Source of the DNA: Shewanella glacialipiscicola
Lineage (GTDB): Bacteria > Pseudomonadota > Gammaproteobacteria > Enterobacterales > Shewanellaceae
NCBI RefSeq assembly: GCF_023283485.1
Contig: NZ_JAKILU010000007.1
Coordinates: 1 to 64,000 of the forward strand
Direction of reading: 5' to 3'
Length of the DNA stretch: 64,000 nucleotides
Shown: positions 27,279-36,764 of the stretch, piece after piece
Position numbering within the stretch: the first letter of the stretch is position 1
Layout of the letters: each line of letters starts with the position of its first letter
The notes under the pieces: generated by a model
The model's database searches: none
Seen by the model: only the letters and a program-made list of their open reading frames with translations
Told to the model about the DNA's origin: nothing
Program-made: the position numbers and the translations under genes

Positions 27279-28028
27279 ATGTGGATTAGTGGACAAGTTA
27301 TAGAGCGTATTGATTGGAGTGATAAGTTATTTTCACTGCGAATAGCCACCGAGTTAGCCCCATTCATACCCGGTCAGTTTATTAAGCTGAGTCAAATGCA
27401 AGGCGATAAACGAGTCGCCAGAGCCTACTCCTTAGTCAACTCTCCCGATAAACCCTATGCCGAAATACTCGCCGTTGCGGTAGAGGACGGTCTACTGTCT
27501 CCCCAGTTACACAGGCTGTCCATTGGTGATGAAATTGACATTACGCCCACCGCGACAGGTTTTATGACCTTAGATGAGATCCCTAAAGGCAAACTTCAAG
27601 GTAAACACTTGTGGTTTTTGGCAACAGGAACCGCAGTAGGGCCTTTTCTGTCTATGCTCGATACGGCCGAGCCGTGGCAACGTTTCGAAAAGGTGGTGTT
27701 AGTCTACGGTGTGCGTGAGGCACAGGATTTAGCTTATCTTGATAAACTGCGTGGATTAGAACAACAATATCCTGAGCAGTTTAAGCTTATTTTAAGCGTG
27801 ACCCGTGAATCAATTAACGATGCTTTACAGTGCCGTATTCCCGATGGTTTGGTGTCGGGTGAAATTGAAGATAAAGCGGAGATAAGGTTAAGCGCTGGCG
27901 ATTCTCAAGTGATGATTTGTGGTAATCCCGGTATGATTAACGGCGCGCAAGCAGCGTTACTTAACAAAGGTTTGGCTAAGAATCTACGCCGAGCGCCTGG
28001 ACACATCACCGTTGAGAAATACTGGTGA
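27279..28028 (+). CDS. fpr: Ferredoxin/flavodoxin-NADP+ reductase
   Basis: An FAD enzyme of 249 residues that passes electrons between NADPH and ferredoxin or flavodoxin. RAYSLVNSP (about 47-55) binds FAD; GTAVGPFLSML and VLVYGVRE form the NADP-binding half. The C-terminus HITVEKYW resembles the aromatic-ended tail of E. coli Fpr. It is monocistronic. Roles in other bacteria include oxidative-stress response and reductive enzyme activation. Confidence 0.93.
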   Translation: MWISGQVIERIDWSDKLFSLRIATELAPFIPGQFIKLSQMQGDKRVARAYSLVNSPDKPYAEILAVAVEDGLLSPQLHRLSIGDEIDITPTATGFMTLDEIPKGKLQGKHLWFLATGTAVGPFLSMLDTAEPWQRFEKVVLVYGVREAQDLAYLDKLRGLEQQYPEQFKLILSVTRESINDALQCRIPDGLVSGEIEDKAEIRLSAGDSQVMICGNPGMINGAQAALLNKGLAKNLRRAPGHITVEKYW

Positions 28029-28120
28029 TCTGCATTTGCAAATAGCGATGCTAAACTCGCTTACGTTGTGCTTAAACAGCATATTTAATAATTTAAGTAT
28101 TTTAATATAAGGATATTTTA

Positions 28121-28717
28121 ATGAGGTTGTTAAGCTCTAAAGCATCGCCCTATGCCCGATGTGTTCGCGTGTTAATCCAACATTTGGGGATTAATAATAT
28201 TGAAGAGTTACTGGTTAATCCCTTTGATAATACAGCCGAATTGCTTGATGCCAATCCATTAGGACAAATTCCATGTCTTATCACTAATGATGGCATGGCG
28301 CTATTTGATAGCGAAGTCATTATGCGTTATCTCGATACTGAATTGGGTGATCGGCAGATGTTTGGTGCTTCAAGCGGCAATTGGCTTCTGGAGTGCCAGT
28401 ATTCTTTAGTGAAAGGCCTAATCGATAGTGCAGTAAAATTACGCCAAGAGCAGATGCGACAAGAAGAAGGGGTAAGATCCGCTTTTTGGACCTCTCGTTT
28501 TGAGCAAGCATTGCTGCGTGGGCTAATGCAGATTGAGCTTCAAACCGTGATCACTCAAACAACGATCCAAGCCCCGCAACTGGCTTTAATTTGTCTGCTC
28601 GATTATGTGGATTTTAGGCATTCTGGGTTAGATTGGCGTAAAGTCGCTCCTGCCACAGCACTTTGGTTTGGTGAGATGCGTGACCTACCTGCTTTTATTC
28701 AAACTCGTCCGTACTAA
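28121..28717 (+). CDS. Glutathione S-transferase family protein
   Basis: A 198-residue GST-fold protein. The thioredoxin-like N-terminal domain starts MRLLSSKASPYARCVRVL, with SPYARC at the position of the catalytic Ser/Cys and a cis-Pro in GQIPCLI; FDSEVIMRYLD matches the glutathione-binding ES motif region. An all-helical C-terminal domain follows. The class and substrate are unknown. Confidence 0.85.
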   Translation: MRLLSSKASPYARCVRVLIQHLGINNIEELLVNPFDNTAELLDANPLGQIPCLITNDGMALFDSEVIMRYLDTELGDRQMFGASSGNWLLECQYSLVKGLIDSAVKLRQEQMRQEEGVRSAFWTSRFEQALLRGLMQIELQTVITQTTIQAPQLALICLLDYVDFRHSGLDWRKVAPATALWFGEMRDLPAFIQTRPY

Positions 28718-28751
28718 GGCTAGGTACTAACTAGGTACTAAGACAAATCAT

Positions 28752-29177
28752 TCAGCTATCGGTTGCGCGTCTACCCATAGGCCTGTCACGGCGGTTTTGT
28801 TCACCAAAAGCGCCGAATAAATCTCGTGTTACTCCAAACCCTATCCTGCGGTCATTGCCCAATTGACGTCTATCGTCATAGTGTTGATAGCGACATTGGC
28901 AGTTTGTTACAGTGCAGTCTTCCATGGGAATTTCAGGTGCATCTTTTGATAAAAACCGTTTACCTGAAATGGCGGTTATTTGCTCACAGCAATGACCGTC
29001 ATTCACTATGCTCACACTGTGGAAGTTATCGGGTTGAAGTGGCTGTGATTTAGATTCGTTGGCGTGTGGAGTCCTCACTTTAACATAAGGTTTATGCCGT
29101 TTTGGGGTGCCATTATAGTGTTTAACGAACCCAACGAGTGCTAGTGCGGCGATACCGAGCAATAACAGAGTAAACAT
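28752..29177 (-). CDS. Hypothetical membrane-anchored Cys-rich protein
   Basis: A 141-residue protein with one N-terminal membrane helix (FTLLLLGIAALALVGFV) and a soluble tail. The middle has HCCEQITAISGKRFL and CTVTNCQCRYQHYDDRR, five cysteines that could bind metal. The C-terminus is Arg/Asp-rich with repeated DRR motifs (NDRRIG, RRDRPMGRRATDS). The start is set by AGAGGT upstream of the ATG at 29177. Function unknown. Confidence 0.7.
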   Translation of the reverse strand: MFTLLLLGIAALALVGFVKHYNGTPKRHKPYVKVRTPHANESKSQPLQPDNFHSVSIVNDGHCCEQITAISGKRFLSKDAPEIPMEDCTVTNCQCRYQHYDDRRQLGNDRRIGFGVTRDLFGAFGEQNRRDRPMGRRATDS

Positions 29178-29324
29178 AACGACCTCTATAAATATTTTAT
29201 GCAAATTAAGGTTCAGTTTAGTTAGATTTGAGATAATCGCCATTTTTTCAACTTAAATCTATTAAAAACAAAATGTTAAATAGCCTCTTGCTCTCCTATT
29301 TAGTATCCATTACCCTTAACTAAC

Positions 29325-29339
29325 TGATAAGCATTATCA
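29325..29339 (+). promoter_or_regulatory. Fur box upstream of the ferric iron transporter operon
   Basis: TGATAAGCATTATCA matches the Fur 7-1-7 consensus TGATAAT-N-ATTATCA at 13 of 14 positions. It lies 56 bases before the substrate-binding protein start codon, so iron repression is very likely. Confidence 0.85.
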
Positions 29340-29394
29340 CTAATGCTGTTGTCTTTTAATTCGTCGAATACGTTATAACTATGGGGTGTCAGTC

Positions 29395-30402
29395 ATGAAA
29401 TGGGTAACTTGTGCAGCGGTTGTTGGACTCACGTCGATAGGGTATTCGGCAAATGCAGAAGATAAGCTAACGGTTTATTCGTATCGGCAAGCCTTCTTAG
29501 TGGAGCCTATTATTCAGCGCTTTACTGACGAAACGGGTATTGGTGTGGATGTGGTGTTTGCTAAAGACGGTATTGCTGAGCGTATCGCCCGTGAAGGCCG
29601 CTTATCACCGGCTGATTTAGTATTGACCTCAGATTTTTCTCGTTTGGTAGAGTTGGTCGATAAAGATCTGACTTCTCCAGTTAAGAGTACGCTATTAGAA
29701 AATAATATACCGGTACAATATCGCGATCCCGACGGCCAATGGTATGCCCTAACGATGCGTGTTCGAAATCTCTATACCGCGAAGGATCGTTTAGGCCCAC
29801 AGCAAATGACCTATGAGGAATTGGCCGATCCTAAGTACAAAGGTAAAATTTGTACCCGCAGTGGTAAACATCCATACAATATCGCACTGGTAGCTTCGAT
29901 GATTGCTCACCATGGCGAGGCCGAAGCGAAAACATGGTTACAAGGCGTAAAGGCTAACTTAGCGCGTAAGCCACAAGGTAACGATAGAGGGCAAATTGCT
30001 GCAGTTAAAGAAGGCGTATGTGATATCGCCTTAGGTAATAGCTATTACTATGGCAACATGCTGAAAGACCCTGAGCAAAAAATTATTGCAGAAGCCGTAA
30101 CGATTAACTTCCCCAATCAAGCCGATCGCGGTGCCCATGTTAATGTGTCAGGTATGGCATTAGCCCGCTATAGCCCTAATAAAGCAAACGCCATTAAATT
30201 GATGGAGTTTTTATCAGCAGATGTGGCTCAAAAGGCTTATGCCGATATCAATATGGAATACCCAGTAAAAACGGATGTTGTGCCTTCGCCATTAGTGGCC
30301 TCTTGGGGGCAATTTAAATCTGATCAAATGCCTATTTTTAAATTAGCAGAGTACCACCAAGCGGCGGTAAAACTGTTAGATGAAGTGCAGTTTGATCTCT
30401 AA
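29395..30402 (+). CDS. fbpA: Ferric iron ABC transporter substrate-binding protein (FbpA type)
   Basis: A periplasmic binding protein of about 335 residues with a signal peptide ending SANA before EDKLTVYSYR. The adjacent tyrosines in GNSYYYGNM match the iron-ligating pair of FbpA/FutA proteins. The ATG at 29395 gives a normal signal peptide, and GGGGT lies upstream; the GTG three codons earlier is unlikely. It is first in an operon with its permease and ATPase and is preceded by a Fur box. Confidence 0.92.
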   Translation: MKWVTCAAVVGLTSIGYSANAEDKLTVYSYRQAFLVEPIIQRFTDETGIGVDVVFAKDGIAERIAREGRLSPADLVLTSDFSRLVELVDKDLTSPVKSTLLENNIPVQYRDPDGQWYALTMRVRNLYTAKDRLGPQQMTYEELADPKYKGKICTRSGKHPYNIALVASMIAHHGEAEAKTWLQGVKANLARKPQGNDRGQIAAVKEGVCDIALGNSYYYGNMLKDPEQKIIAEAVTINFPNQADRGAHVNVSGMALARYSPNKANAIKLMEFLSADVAQKAYADINMEYPVKTDVVPSPLVASWGQFKSDQMPIFKLAEYHQAAVKLLDEVQFDL

Positions 30403-30438
30403 TTTCTGGTTTTAGACATACAATATTGATGAGTTTAT

Positions 30439-30466
30439 CAGCGCCATTTATTGGCGCTGTAATTTT
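30439..30466 (+). terminator. Intercistronic hairpin between fbpA and fbpB
   Basis: CAGCGCCA-TTTAT-TGGCGCTG followed by TAATTTTT. It can act as a partial terminator or mRNA stabiliser, giving more binding protein than permease, as often seen in ABC importer operons. Confidence 0.6.
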
Positions 30467-30477
30467 TAAGGATTGAC

Positions 30478-32109
30478 ATGATTTTAGGACTGGCCAGAAG
30501 CTGGTCGCTTGCTGGTTATGCCGTGGCTGCATTACTGGTGCTGCCTCTTTTTGCGCTTATATTTCAAGCATTACAGCCCGATGAAGCCGTATTCGGTCAC
30601 TTACTGGCAACGGTTCTACCGACTTATATTCGTAATAGTTTACTGCTGATTTTAGGGGTGAGTTTAGGATCGCTACTATTAGCGATACCTTGTGCTTGGC
30701 TTATCGCGCGCTGTGAGTTTTTCGGCAGGCGTTATCTGCAATGGGCGCTCTTATTGCCCCTAGCGATGCCGGGATATATTGTCGCCTACGTTTATACTGA
30801 TTTACTCGATTATGCGGGGCCAGTGCAGCGCAGTTTACGGTCGATATTTGGCTGGAGCTCACCGCAGGATTATTTTTTCCCCGATATTCGCACCTTAGGT
30901 GGTGCAATTTGTATGTTATCGCTAGTGCTATTTCCCTATATTTATCTCTTAGCGCGCACCGCGTTTATGGAGCAGTCCTTAAGTTTGGCGCATGCTTCGC
31001 GCATTATGGGCTGTTCGCCATGGCAAAGTTTTTGGCGCTTATCTTTACCTATGGCAAGGCCTGCGCTCGCCGTTGGTGTGGCGTTAGTGGCGATGGAAAC
31101 GGCTGCCGATTTTGCCACGGTTAGTTATTTTGCGGTGCCCACCTTAACGACGGCTGTGTACGATACTTGGTTGGGTTACGGTAATTTAACCGCCGCAGCT
31201 AAGCTCTCGGCGATTATTTTGCTGGTGGTGTTTAGTCTCATTGGCTTTGAGCGCTTTGCTCGTCGTAAGCAGCAGCTATTTCAGAAGCAATCGCGCATTC
31301 AGGCCACAGATTTATATCCACTTACGGCGGTACAAACAGCAGTCGCGCTCAGCTTTTGTTGCACGCTGTTATTGTTCGCCTTTGTATTGCCCTTTAGTAT
31401 TTTATTATCTTATGCCATTGGTTATTTTGAGCAAAGTTGGGATGAACGCTTTTGGCAATTGAGTGTTAACAGTTTAAGCCTTGCGCTTATAACGAGCTTA
31501 ATTTGTTGTTTAATCGCCTTACTGTTGATGTTTGTGCGACGTAGTAGCCCAAGACCGAGTGATGCCTTACCCTCACGTTTAGCCTCAATGGGTTATGCCT
31601 TACCGGGTACTGTGTTGGCGATCGGGGTATTAGTACCGCTCACTATGCTTGATTTTGCCATTAACGATGTAGCCGATGTGATGGGTATAAAAGGCCCTGG
31701 ACTTATCTTAACGGGCAGTGTGGTAGCATTGATTTTTGCCTTTTGTGTGCGTTTTGTCGCGATAGCCATCGGCAGTGTCGAAAACAGTTATAAACGTATT
31801 TCACCATCGTTAGATATGGTGAGCCTTACGATGGGGCAAAGCCCAAGGCAACTTCTGTGGCGGGTGCATTTTCCTTTACTCGCCAAGGGGTTATTTTCTG
31901 GTGCTTTATTAGTTTTTATTGAAAGTATGAAGGAATTACCCGCCGCATTACTACTGCGACCTATCGGTTTTGAAAATCTTGCTACCTACGTATTCCAGTT
32001 TGTATCCGATGAGAAGCTCGAGCACGGCGCCTTAGCCGCGGTCGTTATTGTACTGGTAGGTTTAGTACCACTTATTTATTTAAACCGTTCATTGGAGCAA
32101 CATAGCTGA
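30478..32109 (+). CDS. fbpB: Ferric iron ABC transporter permease (FbpB type)
   Basis: A 543-residue inner-membrane permease with two fused MetI-like halves, about twelve helices in all. Each half has an EAA loop where the ATPase docks: around LAHASRIMGCSPWQSFWRL (about residue 170) and LDMVSLTMGQSPRQLLWRV (about 450). Length and layout match FbpB/SfuB. AAGGA precedes the ATG. Its stop overlaps the start of the ATPase gene by one base. Confidence 0.92.
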   Translation: MILGLARSWSLAGYAVAALLVLPLFALIFQALQPDEAVFGHLLATVLPTYIRNSLLLILGVSLGSLLLAIPCAWLIARCEFFGRRYLQWALLLPLAMPGYIVAYVYTDLLDYAGPVQRSLRSIFGWSSPQDYFFPDIRTLGGAICMLSLVLFPYIYLLARTAFMEQSLSLAHASRIMGCSPWQSFWRLSLPMARPALAVGVALVAMETAADFATVSYFAVPTLTTAVYDTWLGYGNLTAAAKLSAIILLVVFSLIGFERFARRKQQLFQKQSRIQATDLYPLTAVQTAVALSFCCTLLLFAFVLPFSILLSYAIGYFEQSWDERFWQLSVNSLSLALITSLICCLIALLLMFVRRSSPRPSDALPSRLASMGYALPGTVLAIGVLVPLTMLDFAINDVADVMGIKGPGLILTGSVVALIFAFCVRFVAIAIGSVENSYKRISPSLDMVSLTMGQSPRQLLWRVHFPLLAKGLFSGALLVFIESMKELPAALLLRPIGFENLATYVFQFVSDEKLEHGALAAVVIVLVGLVPLIYLNRSLEQHS

Positions 32110-33158
32110 TGACAAATACGCTTAAACTTCAGCAAGTTCATAGTGATTATCAGGGCCAGCAAGTGCTTCAAGGCTTGAGTTTAACGCTGGGCCAAGGGGA
32201 AATCCTTGCGCTATTAGGCCCAAGTGGCTGTGGTAAAACCACATTACTACGTGCGGTTGCCGGATTACAGACGATTAGCCAAGGTGAAATCCACATTAAT
32301 GGCCAAATGGTGAGTGGCGATAGTGCGTTTGTGCCCAGTGAGCAGCGCGGTATTGGTATGATTTTCCAAGACTACGCTCTTTTTCCGCATTTAACTGTGG
32401 CGGAGAATATCCTCTTTGGTGTGGCTAAATTGTCGGCCGCTGAGCGTCTAGTGCGGTTAGATGACATGCTAACTTTAGTTAAACTCGAAGGATTAGCTAA
32501 GCGTTATCCCCATGAATTATCTGGTGGTCAGCAGCAAAGGGTCTCAATTGCGCGCGCACTCGCCTACGAGCCACAGTTACTGTTACTGGATGAGCCTTTT
32601 TCTAACATCGATGCCCAAGTGCGCTATGAGATGATGGCAGAAATCCGTAGCATCTTAAAACAACGTAATGTAAGTGCGGTATTTGTAACTCACAGCAAAG
32701 ACGAAGCCTTTGTTTTTGCAGATACATTAGCCATTCTTAACCAAGGCGTCATAGTGCAGCATGGCAGTGCAGAAACCCTATATTCAGCACCCAATAGCCG
32801 TTATGTGGCGGACTTTTTAGGCAGTGGTAACTATTTACCTGCCGCAGTGCTGGATAGACATAGTGTGGCGACTCCCATCGGTGATTTAACCAGTCTTACA
32901 CCATTAGCGTTCTTGAATGAATTTAGTGGCATGGTATTTTTACGGCCACAGCAATTAACGATTAATGCCGATGAACAAGGCGTCGGTATGATTACCGAGC
33001 GGCGTTTCTTAGGGGCTTTTTGTCATTATTGGGTCAAAGTTGAGACGGCATCGATAGCGTATTATGTGGAGGTACGCAGTCAGATGATGCAGTTAAGTAT
33101 TGGTCAAAAAGTTGGGGTTACGACTGAACCGCATTCGTTAGTATTGTTTGAATCTTAA
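32109..33158 (+). CDS. fbpC: Ferric iron ABC transporter ATP-binding protein (FbpC type)
   Basis: A 349-residue cytoplasmic ATPase that drives the FbpB permease. Walker A is GPSGCGKTTLLR, the Q-loop IFQDYALFPHLT, the signature LSGGQQQRVSIARAL, Walker B LLLLDEPFSNID and the His-switch VFVTHSKDEA. A C-terminal TOBE-like domain follows from about residue 240. Translational coupling to fbpB (TGATG) supports one operon under the upstream Fur box. Confidence 0.93.
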   Translation: MTNTLKLQQVHSDYQGQQVLQGLSLTLGQGEILALLGPSGCGKTTLLRAVAGLQTISQGEIHINGQMVSGDSAFVPSEQRGIGMIFQDYALFPHLTVAENILFGVAKLSAAERLVRLDDMLTLVKLEGLAKRYPHELSGGQQQRVSIARALAYEPQLLLLDEPFSNIDAQVRYEMMAEIRSILKQRNVSAVFVTHSKDEAFVFADTLAILNQGVIVQHGSAETLYSAPNSRYVADFLGSGNYLPAAVLDRHSVATPIGDLTSLTPLAFLNEFSGMVFLRPQQLTINADEQGVGMITERRFLGAFCHYWVKVETASIAYYVEVRSQMMQLSIGQKVGVTTEPHSLVLFES

Positions 33159-33397
33159 GAGACTTTTAAAGTGTAAATAAAGTTTCGGCCGAGCGCCGTT
33201 CATCACTGTGGTAACTTAACATAACGGTTAAGGTATTTACTTCATTGAGCGAGTTGCTGAAACTGGCATGAATATTTTCACTTGGTCGATCTTTCTAGGC
33301 CGAAATCAAGTACACTGCGCTCCTTTTGTTTTATGATGAGCGTTGGGTTAGCTTGATAAGACAAACGTGACAAGCATCATTTAGGAAATAGAGCAGA

Positions 33398-33700
33398 ATG
33401 AGCAAGGGTAAAAAATACGATTTGCGCGTAACACAGGGCGACAACGGTTGGAAAACTGAAATCACTCGTCGCATGACATCAACCAAAACTGTAGTGTCTA
33501 AAAGCCACGATGGTTTTGCAACTGAAGCTGAAGCGCAAGCTTGGGGCTTGACTGAATTACAAGTGTTTTTAGGTACGTTAACTGAACGTAATAAGCGCCG
33601 TTCAGAGAAACAAGCTAAAGCAAAATTAGCGGCGGCATTAGCGGCTGAAGCGGCAACTGATGCCGAAGATCTTGATCAAGATGATTTCGACGAAGAGTAA
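33398..33700 (+). CDS. DUF3622 domain-containing protein
   Basis: A 100-residue protein of the DUF3622 family, found in marine gamma-proteobacteria. The N-terminal half (KKYDLRVTQGDNGWKTEITRR) looks like a small beta sheet; the C-terminal half is a charged helix rich in Lys/Ala followed by an acidic tail DLDQDDFDEE. Function unknown; the mixed basic and acidic ends could mean nucleic acid contact but this is only a guess. Confidence 0.75.
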   Translation: MSKGKKYDLRVTQGDNGWKTEITRRMTSTKTVVSKSHDGFATEAEAQAWGLTELQVFLGTLTERNKRRSEKQAKAKLAAALAAEAATDAEDLDQDDFDEE

Positions 33701-33786
33701 CCCTCACTCGTATTGTCTTATCAGCTTAGCTTGATTGTGGTGGAACGTTCAACGCGAACCTCACAGCCAATCTGGCGATACATAAC

Positions 33787-33814
33787 AAAAGGCGGATCTT
33801 AGGATCCGCCTTTT
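33787..33814. terminator. Bidirectional terminator between the DUF3622 gene and azurin
   Basis: Stem AAAAGGCGGATC and complement around the loop TTAG, A/T-flanked on both sides. Confidence 0.9.
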
Positions 33815-33850
33815 GTGTTTTCAGCGTTTATTAGCGTACTAAGCTAAGCA

Positions 33851-34315
33851 TTAAGCCTTGATTTTAAAACTGCCTTGCATAATTGCCCAGTGACCTGGGA
33901 AAGTGCAGAAAAATTGATAAGCTTCGGCGGCGTTCATGCCGGCAGTGCTAAACGTGATAGATGTTGATTCACCGCCGCCCACTAATGGCGTATGAGCGAT
34001 AACGCGAGTATCACCCTCTTTGACATAGGCTGCATCAGCACCTGCACTCATACCATCTGTTGCTACACCGGACATATCTGCCGCTTTAGCTAATACCCAG
34101 TTATGGCCCATAGCAGCTTTTGGCAAAGTGCCTGAATGAGTTAAGGTCAAGGTTACTTCTTTACAGCTTGCAGGAACAGATAGCTCTTTAGTGTCAAATT
34201 GCATTGCATCGGTGGCGGCAATTTTCAGTTCACATTCGTTGGCACTTGCTTGGCTAGCAAATAGTAATCCTAAGCCAATGATACTCGTACTGGTCACGCT
34301 ACGTAATGCTTTCAT
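33851..34315 (-). CDS. azu: Azurin (blue copper protein)
   Basis: A periplasmic electron-carrier. The 25-residue signal peptide (ending SQASA) leaves a 129-residue mature protein. All type-1 copper ligands fall at the classical azurin numbers: His46 in MGHNW, Cys112 in FFCTF, His117 in PGHW and Met121 in AIMQG; the Cys3-Cys26 disulphide is also present. AAGGAA before the ATG at 34315 supports the start. It may link to anaerobic respiration or oxidative stress, but no operon partner shows which. Confidence 0.95.
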   Translation of the reverse strand: MKALRSVTSTSIIGLGLLFASQASANECELKIAATDAMQFDTKELSVPASCKEVTLTLTHSGTLPKAAMGHNWVLAKAADMSGVATDGMSAGADAAYVKEGDTRVIAHTPLVGGGESTSITFSTAGMNAAEAYQFFCTFPGHWAIMQGSFKIKA

Positions 34316-34479
34316 CTGGAACTTCCTTATTTGAACAAAGGTAGTCGAGCCGTTTTGACTCAGACATGCGCATATGAGCATAAGCAATTTACATTAAATG
34401 GGAATGAAATCTGTTTGTAAATTATGTATATGCAACTTTCGTTTGAGTACTGCATTTAGCTTAACGTCATACCCATTAA

Positions 34480-35388
34480 TTATAGGAGCTCATGACGATA
34501 GGGAATTGCACGTTGCGCACCTTGGCGCGTCACGGTAATGGCACTGGCGGCATTGGCAAACCCCACTGCAGCTGCAATTGACATGCCTTCGCTCAAGCCC
34601 ACAACTAAAGCGCCATTAAAGGTATCACCAGCAGCAACTGTGTCTATGGCTTGCAGGTTGATCGCGGGGACTAGTCCCATAAAATCGGTGCTACTAATGT
34701 ATGCGCCACGACTGCCTAAGGTTATCACCACAATGCCTACACCTTGCTGATGCAGCAGTTGTGCAGCCATTTGTGCATCTTCGGCATCATTGATTTCCAC
34801 ACCGCTTAAGGCTTCAGCCTCTGTTTCATTGGGGGTAATAATATCGACCCACTTGAGGCAATCATTGCCAAGAGCCGTTGCAGGGGCTGGGTTTAATACC
34901 GTAATAATACCGCGTTTTTTAGCCAGTTGTAGTGCTTTTGCCACTGTGGCAGCGGGGGTTTCTAGTTGGATTAGTAAATATTGAGCACTGGCAAAGAGCT
35001 CGGTATGATTCTCTAAATCATGGGGTGACAGACTGGCATTCGCACCGGCTGCAACACCAATGGTATTTTCGCCATCGTCACCGATAAATATCATCGCAGT
35101 GCCGGTATTTAGCCCGGTTATTTGGCTGATACCTTCAGTACTAATGCCGTCTTTAATCCAGTTCTGACGCATATCATCACCGACACTGTCTTGCCCAAGA
35201 TGGCAGATAAAATCAATGCGCGAGCCTGGTTTGGCTAAGCGAGCACAGGCGACGGCTTGATTTGCGCCTTTTCCCCCTTGTTCAAGCCGATATTCACGGC
35301 TCATCAAGGTTTGCCCCGCTCCGGGCAAGTATTCAAATTTCATCACATGATCAGCATTAGCGCTGCCGATAATCAGTATCTGGCTCAT
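34480..35388 (-). CDS. rbsK: Ribokinase
   Basis: A PfkB-family sugar kinase of about 302 residues that phosphorylates ribose at O5. The N-terminal GSANADHVMKFEYLPGAGQT and GGKGANQAVACARL are ribokinase signatures; the C-terminal DTVAAGDTFNGALVVGLSEG holds the catalytic Asp and anion hole. The ATG at 35388 matches the family N-terminus. It begins 13 bases after rihA, so the two form an operon in which RihA releases ribose and this enzyme captures it. Confidence 0.93.
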   Translation of the reverse strand: MSQILIIGSANADHVMKFEYLPGAGQTLMSREYRLEQGGKGANQAVACARLAKPGSRIDFICHLGQDSVGDDMRQNWIKDGISTEGISQITGLNTGTAMIFIGDDGENTIGVAAGANASLSPHDLENHTELFASAQYLLIQLETPAATVAKALQLAKKRGIITVLNPAPATALGNDCLKWVDIITPNETEAEALSGVEINDAEDAQMAAQLLHQQGVGIVVITLGSRGAYISSTDFMGLVPAINLQAIDTVAAGDTFNGALVVGLSEGMSIAAAVGFANAASAITVTRQGAQRAIPYRHELL

Positions 35389-35401
35389 AAAACGCTCACG
35401 G

Positions 35402-36364
35402 TTAGCAATCTTTGCGATTGAGATAAGAGGCATCGTAGACACGCAAACTGTCGACCAGTAAATCGACAAAGCCTTGTCTATCTAGGCCAAATAATACAGT
35501 GGCATTGGCGGGTTTACCTGTGAGTTGATAGCGATCAACCACAGTCATGCCTAAGGTCAGCTCGCTTTGTGTTTCAATGCCGACCCAACAATCTTGTGCC
35601 TCGAATAATTCAGGTTTGAGCAACCAAGCGATAGTGCAAGGGTCGTGCAATGGCGCGCCAATAAAGCCCCATTTAGGATCTTTGTGGTAAACCATAAAGA
35701 AATCCAGTAATTCTGCGACGCACTTGGCTATTGGATTTTGGATAGCGCGAATGCGTTCTATATCTTCATCCATGATTTGCGCTTGATGGGTGACATCGAG
35801 TCCGCACATGGTAATAGGAATTCCGGATTTAAAGACCATATCCGCCGCTTCAGGATCGACAAAAATATTAAACTCGGCAGCAGGAGTCCAATTACCCACG
35901 CCCGCGGCGCCGCCCATTAATACGATGCGTTCGATTTTATGGTGTAATTCACTGTGACTTGCCAATAACAGTGCGATGTTAGTCAGTGGCCCAGTTGGGA
36001 TTAAGGTTACGGGTTGAGTGCTTTGGCGAATTTGCCGCGCCATCAACTCAACCGCCGTCATCGCTTGTGGGCTAAAGCTGGGTTCGGGCAATACGGGACC
36101 ATCAAGCCCTGTTTCGCCGTGGACATTGTCGGCAATAATCAATTCACGTGCCAGTGGTTTAATGGCACCGCCCGCCACGGGAATATCGCTACGCTTTAAC
36201 AGGGTTAAAATCCGCAGGGCATTATTGAGGGTTTTATCTGGCGTTTGGTTGCCTGCGCTGGTCGTTACGGCAAGGGGATTAAGTTCTGGGTGAGCTAAGG
36301 CTAAGATAAGTGCAATGGCATCATCATGCCCGGGATCGCAATCAAGAATAATTTGACGAGTCAT
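35402..36364 (-). CDS. rihA: Ribonucleoside hydrolase (RihA type)
   Basis: A 320-residue nucleoside hydrolase cleaving the N-glycosidic bond of (mainly pyrimidine) ribonucleosides. The calcium-binding DCDPGHDDA lies at residues 8-16; the active-site segment [10 protein letters not shown] near residue 240 carries the catalytic His. It resembles E. coli RihA closely ([28 protein letters not shown]). The downstream ribokinase gives the pair a ribonucleoside-salvage role. No transporter is adjacent. Confidence 0.93.
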   Translation of the reverse strand: MTRQIILDCDPGHDDAIALILALAHPELNPLAVTTSAGNQTPDKTLNNALRILTLLKRSDIPVAGGAIKPLARELIIADNVHGETGLDGPVLPEPSFSPQAMTAVELMARQIRQSTQPVTLIPTGPLTNIALLLASHSELHHKIERIVLMGGAAGVGNWTPAAEFNIFVDPEAADMVFKSGIPITMCGLDVTHQAQIMDEDIERIRAIQNPIAKCVAELLDFFMVYHKDPKWGFIGAPLHDPCTIAWLLKPELFEAQDCWVGIETQSELTLGMTVVDRYQLTGKPANATVLFGLDRQGFVDLLVDSLRVYDASYLNRKDC

Positions 36365-36634
36365 ACTGTTACTTCCATTAAACAGCTGTTCTAGCGGCCT
36401 AGCATAACATGCCCTATGATGGACGCTAGTCTGTGTATGTGACTCTAATGATAAAGTGTGACCTTTTTCGTATTTTGTTTAATAAGCTACTAAATATCTT
36501 TCAGTTATTGATGCTGGTGGGCTCTCGATTGATGGGCGCCGCTGCGTTTGGGACCTGCATTTCAGATGATATTTTTAAGCATAAGAGCACAATAGTGCTT
36601 GAGAGTAATCACTGCGAGGATTGATGTGGATTAA
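36365..36634. other. Intergenic region upstream of the B12 receptor promoter
   Basis: About 270 bases between the divergent rihA and B12 receptor genes. A 63-residue plus-strand frame at 36433 has no ribosome binding site and no recognisable sequence. Nothing else stands out before the promoter motifs. Confidence 0.4.
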
Positions 36635-36699
36635 TGGACTTTTATCCATTTAGACGTCTATAATGCGCGCGTTCACTGCCAAAGGGCAGTCTGTATAAT
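36635..36699 (+). promoter_or_regulatory. Promoter region with AGACGTCT (MetJ-type) box
   Basis: TATAAT at 36659-36664 has a weak -35 (TGGACT) 18 bases upstream. A second TATAAT at 36694-36699 has TTCACT 16 bases upstream. The first -10 overlaps AGACGTCT (36652-36659), the exact MetJ consensus, though adjacent 8-mers match poorly. The riboswitch starts about 65 bases later. Confidence 0.45.
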
Positions 36700-36764
36700 G
36701 TACCAAGGGTTACAAGAAGCGATATGCTGCTTTTAACCCCAGTTTAAATATTAAGTCAACCTTC

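Noticed and set aside
36433..36624. A 63-residue frame upstream of the B12 receptor promoter
   Set aside because: GTG start without a ribosome binding site and no recognisable domain; it lies in a promoter region.
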